Shown: positions 59,850 to 64,000 of the stretch, one piece after another
Layout of the letters: each line of letters starts with the position of its first letter
How positions within the stretch are numbered: position 1 is the stretch's first letter
Source of the DNA: Rhizobium sp. 9140
GTDB lineage: Bacteria; Pseudomonadota; Alphaproteobacteria; Rhizobiales; Rhizobiaceae
Assembly: GCF_900067135.1 (NCBI RefSeq)
Contig: NZ_FJUR01000002.1
Span: forward strand, 1,043,501 to 1,107,500
Direction of reading: 5' to 3'
DNA length: 64,000 nucleotides
Translations under genes and position numbers: made by a program
Notes under the pieces: generated by a model
The model's database searches: none
Told to the model about the DNA's origin: nothing
The model's input: the letters and a program-made list of their open reading frames with translations, nothing else

Positions 59850-61429
59850 TGCGCGGCCTCCGCTGCGGTTGTCTCGCCATGGAAGCAGGCTTCGGCGATG
59901 GATTTCCGGGTGATGTCTGCGCCGGTAAGCTCTGCGACCGGCCGCCCACGGGCAAAGACGATGATGCGGTCGCAGATCTGCTCGAGCTGCTCGTTGTCGG
60001 TGGAGGCGCAGAGAACGGCCGTGCCCTGTTCGCTCGCGCGGTGCAGCGCCTCGAAGATCTGCTGGCGGGCGCCGAAGTCCACGCCCTGCGTGGGTTCGTC
60101 CAGCATCAGCAGCGTCGGCTTCGTCTGCAGCCATTTGGCCAGCAGAACCTTCTGCTGGTTGCCGCCCGACAGCGAGCCGAGATTGAGATCGGGCCGTGCC
60201 GGCCGCACGTCGTAATCGCGCGAGAGCGTGGCCGCCTGCCGGCGCATGCCGCCCCTGTCGAGACCGAGCGCCGAGAGGTGATCGGCCAGCACCGGCAGGG
60301 TGATGTTGTCGGTGATGGGCAGCGATCCGATGCCGGCGGCCCCCAGCCTGTCGCCGGGCAGGAAGGCGATGCCGAGGGACTGGGCGCGTTGCGGCGTCAT
60401 GCGCGCGAGATCGATCTCCTGGCCGCCGATCCGGATTCGGCCCGCGCCACGACGGGCGCCATAGAGCATGTAGGGAACGGCGGCGAAGCCCGAGCCGATC
60501 AGGCCCGTGATACCCAAGGTCTCGCCCGGGCGGATGTCCACATCGAAGCCGGGGCGACGGCCGTCTGTCAGGTCGCGTACGATGACGGCCGGGGCACCGA
60601 CGCTCGTCTTTCGGGTCTTCTCGAAGGCATCGACCCGCAATCCGACGATCGTGTCGAGGATGGCCTGCCGGCCGGTCGTCTGCGTGTCGAGGATGGCGAC
60701 CAGCTTGCCGTCGCGCAGGATGGCGACGCGATCGGTGATATCCCGGACCTCATCGATATCATGGGTGACGATGACGACGGAGGCCCCGGTCCGCACGATC
60801 GAGCGGATCAGGGCGAAGAGGCGTTCGACATCCTGTGCCGGCAGGAAGGGTGTGGGTTCATCGAGCACGAGAATGCCTTCACCGCCATAGCCGGCATCGG
60901 AGGCGCGAAGGTCATCGAAGGCCCGCACGATCGCGACGAAAGCCCGTTCCACCGGCGGCAAGCTGGCGACAGTCGCGAACGGATCGATGGTAAGGCCGAA
61001 CTCGGCAAAGAGCGCGCCGACGCGGGCGGCTTCCTTCGTCCAGGAAACGCGCCAGGGCGTCTTCTGGCCAAGCGCCGTCACCCGCATATTCTCCACCACA
61101 GTCAGCGACGGCACGAGGCTGAGATGCTGGTGGACGAAGGCGACGCCGCGCTTCTTGATGGCCATCGGATCGAGCGGCAGCGGCATCGTCTCGCCCCACA
61201 ACACGATTTCGCTGCCGGCCTCCGGCTGGTGGAAACCGGCAAGCACCTTGATTAGCGTCGACTTGCCGGAGCCATTCTGTCCGAGGAGGCCGAATACCTC
61301 GCCGCGGCGGATCGACAGCGTCACGCCGTCGAGCGCGTAATGGCTGCCGAAGCGCATGCGGATGTCCGACATGCGAAGGACGTCTTTACCCGTCGTTGCG
61401 TCAGGTGCGGGCATGTCGGGTGCAGGCAT
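59846..61429 (-). CDS. Sugar ABC transporter ATPase, RbsA/XylG type (two ATPase domains)
   Basis: A 527-residue double ATPase. First domain: Walker A GQNGSGKS, but its signature reads LPPVERAF instead of LSGGQ, with Walker B LVLDEPT; second domain: degenerate Walker A (GLIGSGFA), intact LSGGNQQK and LLMLDEPTQGVDFG. Two composite sites are normal for this family. The ATG at 61429 (or 61414) starts a short Pro-rich leader. With its permease gene cut by IS21, it lacks a partner here. Confidence 0.87.
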   Translation of the reverse strand: MPAPDMPAPDATTGKDVLRMSDIRMRFGSHYALDGVTLSIRRGEVFGLLGQNGSGKSTLIKVLAGFHQPEAGSEIVLWGETMPLPLDPMAIKKRGVAFVHQHLSLVPSLTVVENMRVTALGQKTPWRVSWTKEAARVGALFAEFGLTIDPFATVASLPPVERAFVAIVRAFDDLRASDAGYGGEGILVLDEPTPFLPAQDVERLFALIRSIVRTGASVVIVTHDIDEVRDITDRVAILRDGKLVAILDTQTTGRQAILDTIVGLRVDAFEKTRKTSVGAPAVIVRDLTDGRRPGFDVDIRPGETLGITGLIGSGFAAVPYMLYGARRGAGRIRIGGQEIDLARMTPQRAQSLGIAFLPGDRLGAAGIGSLPITDNITLPVLADHLSALGLDRGGMRRQAATLSRDYDVRPARPDLNLGSLSGGNQQKVLLAKWLQTKPTLLMLDEPTQGVDFGARQQIFEALHRASEQGTAVLCASTDNEQLEQICDRIIVFARGRPVAELTGADITRKSIAEACFHGETTAAEAAQ

Positions 61430-61467
61430 GGGCGACGTCCTGAGGTTTGCGGTCCGGGCGGGCTTTC

Positions 61468-62565
61468 TCAGTTCAGCTTCCACAGCTTTCGGAAACCGCC
61501 GAGATAGGCATCGCCATAGCCGTCGTTGAAATTGGCGGGGATGCCGGCGGTCTTCACGTTTTTCTCGTCGAAGACGAGCAGGGGCACGTTGAGCTTGGTG
61601 GCGGTGGGCAGCCCGCAGATCATGCGCATGATGTTGTCGATGGCGGCGTAGCCGGCCCAGCCGAGGCTTTCGCCGATGTCCATGTCCACCTGGCCCTCGC
61701 GCAGCATGTCGAGCACGAAGGGCGTGCCGTTGAAGCTCGCGATCTTGACAGCGCCCTCCGACCCGGTGATGCGCAGGGCGGGGAAGACGAACTGTGACAT
61801 GGAGTCGTAGATCGGCAGGACGAAATTGATGCCGGGATCGGAGATCAGTGCCGATTGCACGCCGGGCTGGATCTTCGTCGCCCATTCGGACACAGGCACA
61901 TCGAGATGCTTCTGCGTGCAGTCCGGGCAGAGCGCCTTAAGCTCGCTCTGGATCGCCTTGACGAAGGGAATGGAGGGCAGGACATCGGACGAGCCGACGA
62001 TCAGCACGTTCGGCTTGCCCACAGTCTTCACATAGGCCCAAGCTGCCAGCAGCTTGCCGGCGCCGGAAAAATCGACCTTGGCGGAATAGTCCACGCCGGC
62101 GAATTGCTCCTGCGTGACGTCGTAGAGATGCGTGGTGCTGATCTTGAGGCCGGACGAGCGGGCTTCGGAGAGTTGCGGGCCGAGCACTTCGGGATTGAGG
62201 CCGCCGGCAATGTCGAGCGCATCGTATTTCTGGCTGATCGCCTGCGAAACGCCCTGGATCCACTGATCGACCTTCAGCTGGTTGTCCCAGGTCGTGTAGG
62301 TGAAGCCGACCTCGGCCGCCGCCGAGGCCATCGCTTTCTGCAGTTCGACATTGAACGGAATGGTCATCGAAATCGGGATCGACAAGACCCTCTTGTCCTT
62401 CATGCAAGCCTTCGCATCGAAGGCTTCGCCCGGCGCTTCGAAGGCAGGCATCTTCTCATGCTCGGCGATGATTGCCTTTGCATCCGCCATCGGATCTGCC
62501 ATGGCCGGAGCGCTCATTCCATAGGTGCAAGCGGCCAGAAAGGCGCCGGTGAGAAGCTTCTGCAT
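61468..62565 (-). CDS. Sugar ABC transporter periplasmic binding protein (family 2, RbsB-like)
   Basis: A 365-residue exported protein with a Sec signal peptide (to about residue 23, APAMADP) and the type I periplasmic fold: VLSIPISMTIPFNVELQKAM, KYDALDIAGGLN, FVLPIYDSMSQF and late GLPTATKLNVPLLVFDEKNV. Sub-group with CxxxC-like pairs (CMKDK, CPDC). The ATG at 62565 follows AAAAGGGGATAT. First gene of the operon binding protein - ATPase - (broken) permease. Confidence 0.86.
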   Translation of the reverse strand: MQKLLTGAFLAACTYGMSAPAMADPMADAKAIIAEHEKMPAFEAPGEAFDAKACMKDKRVLSIPISMTIPFNVELQKAMASAAAEVGFTYTTWDNQLKVDQWIQGVSQAISQKYDALDIAGGLNPEVLGPQLSEARSSGLKISTTHLYDVTQEQFAGVDYSAKVDFSGAGKLLAAWAYVKTVGKPNVLIVGSSDVLPSIPFVKAIQSELKALCPDCTQKHLDVPVSEWATKIQPGVQSALISDPGINFVLPIYDSMSQFVFPALRITGSEGAVKIASFNGTPFVLDMLREGQVDMDIGESLGWAGYAAIDNIMRMICGLPTATKLNVPLLVFDEKNVKTAGIPANFNDGYGDAYLGGFRKLWKLN

Positions 62566-62836
62566 ATATCCCCTTTTCCGGCTCTTCAGCGCGAGCCCCA
62601 TGGTCTGCCTGAACGAAAGTCGTGGGGATAATGTACGTACTTATTCGATCGACCGTCAACCGTATTTGCCTAAAAAAGTTTCCTGCATATAAACTGTGCA
62701 ATTATAATGTATTGATAGGCAGGGCGCTCTTTCCTTGGTCAGGAGGCGGGTCGGACGGTATAGACATGCAACGCCGGAAACGGGCCTTTGCACCATAGCG
62801 AAGGTCGGTTTGTCTGTACATTTCATGCCTATTTTA
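62566..62836 (-). promoter_or_regulatory. Intergenic region upstream of the RbsB-like gene
   Basis: About 270 bases, AT-rich at 62640-62730 (for instance TATAAACTGTGCAATTATAA at 62695-62714), probably holding the promoter of the sugar ABC operon and the 3' end region of the MFS gene. No gene or clear terminator seen. Confidence 0.4.
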
Positions 62837-64000
62837 TCAGTTGCATGCGCGGTGGGCCTGCCAGGCGACCAGCATGCCTCCGAAGCCGAACAGCGAAAAC
62901 GCAAGGAAGCTGGCGCCGTAGTGGCCGATGAGGGCGTAGAGCATGGCAAAGCTTGATGGACCTACGATGACGCCGATAAAGGTATAGACGAGGACGCCGC
63001 CGGTAATCGCGCCGACCCGGGCATCCGGCGCGTTGCGCGCGACTTCGGCCAGAAGCACGCCGTTCCACCCGATGGTCACGCCACCCATGGCGACGAACAG
63101 CGCGATCTGGGCGATGGTCGGCATGTCCTGCAGCCAGAAAAGGCCGGCATATCCAAGCCCGCCCAGAAGCCCGAGCAGCGCCAGGGTGAGAAAGCCGCCG
63201 CCGATCCGGTCGGCTACGACGCCCCAGAAGATGCGGCCGAACGCACCGGCAAACTGCATGGCGGCCGCCACCGAGCCGGCGGCGAGCACGGACCATCCGG
63301 CATCGTGAACGAGCGTGACCACGGCAAAGGCGGATACCGACAGCTGCATGGCGGAGTAGGCAAAGCCAAGCGCGCTCAGCGCGCGCAATTTCGGGTTTCT
63401 CCAGATGATCGTCTGCTCGTCCAGGAAACCGCTGCGAAACGAGGTGGGCTTGCGGGATGCGACGGGTTCCGCCGCATGCGTCGCCATCATCAGCAGGGAG
63501 ACGAGAAACGGAAGTGCTGCGCCGACCAGGAGCGCTGCATGCCAGCCGAGCCTGGCCGAGAGATAGGGGAAGAGGAAGCTGGCCAGAATGCCGCCAAGTG
63601 GGACGCCGCTCTGCTTCAGCGAGAAGACGATGTTGCGGCGTGCAGGCGGGGTGACGCGGCTCAGCATTTCGGACGCTGCGGGATTGTTGAGCCCGTAGCC
63701 GATGCCGATCAACAGCGAGCCGATCACGATCAGCCCGATCATGGCGGTGGCGATGCCGATGCAGCCGAAGATGAAGCAGCCAAGCGCTGCCTGTTCGATC
63801 CGCACCGGCCCGAAGCGCTGGACCAGCGTGCCGGCGACGGCGGACGAAATCATGCCGGAGGCGTAGATGAGGCTGATCTGGTAGCCGATCCAATGCGCGC
63901 CGATGCCGAGATCCAGCGCAACGACCGGCGCGATTGCGGTCAAGGCAAGCACGCTGGCCGTGGCGACGATCTGCACGAGAGTGGCGACGGTGAGCGTTTG
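62837..64000 (-). CDS. MFS transporter (5' end beyond window)
   Basis: At least 387 residues with about eleven or twelve hydrophobic segments. The cytoplasmic loop signature FGRIFWGVVADRIGGG is typical of major facilitator transporters, and RVTPPARRNIVFSLKQSGVPLGG resembles the loop of cyanate/NarK-like or sugar-efflux members. The frame is open past a GTG at 63976 to the window edge, so the start is outside. Substrate unknown. Confidence 0.82.
   Translation of the reverse strand, partial: QTLTVATLVQIVATASVLALTAIAPVVALDLGIGAHWIGYQISLIYASGMISSAVAGTLVQRFGPVRIEQAALGCFIFGCIGIATAMIGLIVIGSLLIGIGYGLNNPAASEMLSRVTPPARRNIVFSLKQSGVPLGGILASFLFPYLSARLGWHAALLVGAALPFLVSLLMMATHAAEPVASRKPTSFRSGFLDEQTIIWRNPKLRALSALGFAYSAMQLSVSAFAVVTLVHDAGWSVLAAGSVAAAMQFAGAFGRIFWGVVADRIGGGFLTLALLGLLGGLGYAGLFWLQDMPTIAQIALFVAMGGVTIGWNGVLLAEVARNAPDARVGAITGGVLVYTFIGVIVGPSSFAMLYALIGHYGASFLAFSLFGFGGMLVAWQAHRACN

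Noticed and set aside
1..64000. CRISPR arrays, tRNA or rRNA genes, prophage, replication or conjugation genes
   Set aside because: Looked for direct repeats with spacers, cloverleaf ends, RepABC/ParA and Tra-like proteins; none were seen.

Overview
The window reads as DNA of a high-GC alphaproteobacterium of the Rhizobiales (Rhizobium / Shinella / Ensifer / Agrobacterium type). The grounds are the many binding-protein transporters (two carbohydrate ABC systems, one polar amino-acid type ABC system, one TRAP system), the rhizobial-style glx/sox methylamine genes, the IS types, and an intergenic palindrome of a kind common in rhizobia. Gene packing with ATGA overlaps and replacement of operons by IS debris suggest an accessory replicon or accessory island, but no replication, transfer, tRNA or rRNA gene is present to prove this.

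Layout. 1-4.2 kb: a carbohydrate ABC transporter on the minus strand (ATPase, two permeases, binding protein cut by the window edge). 4.5-5.4 kb: a lower-GC glycosyltransferase-like orphan. 5.5-8.6 kb: an XRE/IrrE-type regulator divergent from isocitrate lyase (glyoxylate shunt). 9.0-15.8 kb: a sugar-acid module (SAF-domain dehydrogenase, beta-hydroxyacid dehydrogenase, TRAP DctPQM, gluconokinase, LysR). 16.3-25.0 kb: a glycan or glycoside module with seven glycosyltransferase-like genes and a sucrose-phosphate-synthase-like GT/HAD fusion. 25.0-40.3 kb: a methylated-amine module. It holds a shortened trimethylamine monooxygenase (tmm) flanked by two decayed pieces of TMAO demethylase (tdm), an XRE-cupin regulator, and a complete N-methylglutamate pathway (mgsABC, gmaS, mgdABCD) with purU and a GlxA-type AraC regulator. 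41.2-47.0 kb: a HutC-type repressor divergent from an amino-acid ABC transporter and a histidine ammonia-lyase homologue. 47-48.4 kb: cold-shock protein and small genes. 48.4-59.6 kb: mostly IS elements (IS110, IS630, IS66 nested in IS3, IS1111-type, IS21) around a small stress group (Mn-catalase, YciF-like, small hydrophilic protein). 59.6-62.6 kb: a ribose-type ABC system whose permease has been cut by the IS21 element. 62.8-64 kb: an MFS transporter running off the window.

The most interesting point is the lyase at 45424-46956. It belongs to the HAL/PAL family, but where the self-processing Ala-Ser-Gly (MIO) triad should be it has Tyr-Leu-Thr with a local deletion. MIO-free members of this family are known as ergothionases, which release trimethylamine from ergothioneine. 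It sits in an operon with its own uptake system and repressor, a few kilobases from genes for trimethylamine and methylamine oxidation. I therefore suggest an uptake-and-cleavage system for a betaine of histidine (ergothioneine, hercynine or similar) linked to methylamine use. The gap is that tmm and tdm are damaged here, so the route from trimethylamine to methylamine appears broken in this strain unless completed elsewhere.

No CRISPR array, tRNA, rRNA, prophage or origin of replication was seen.
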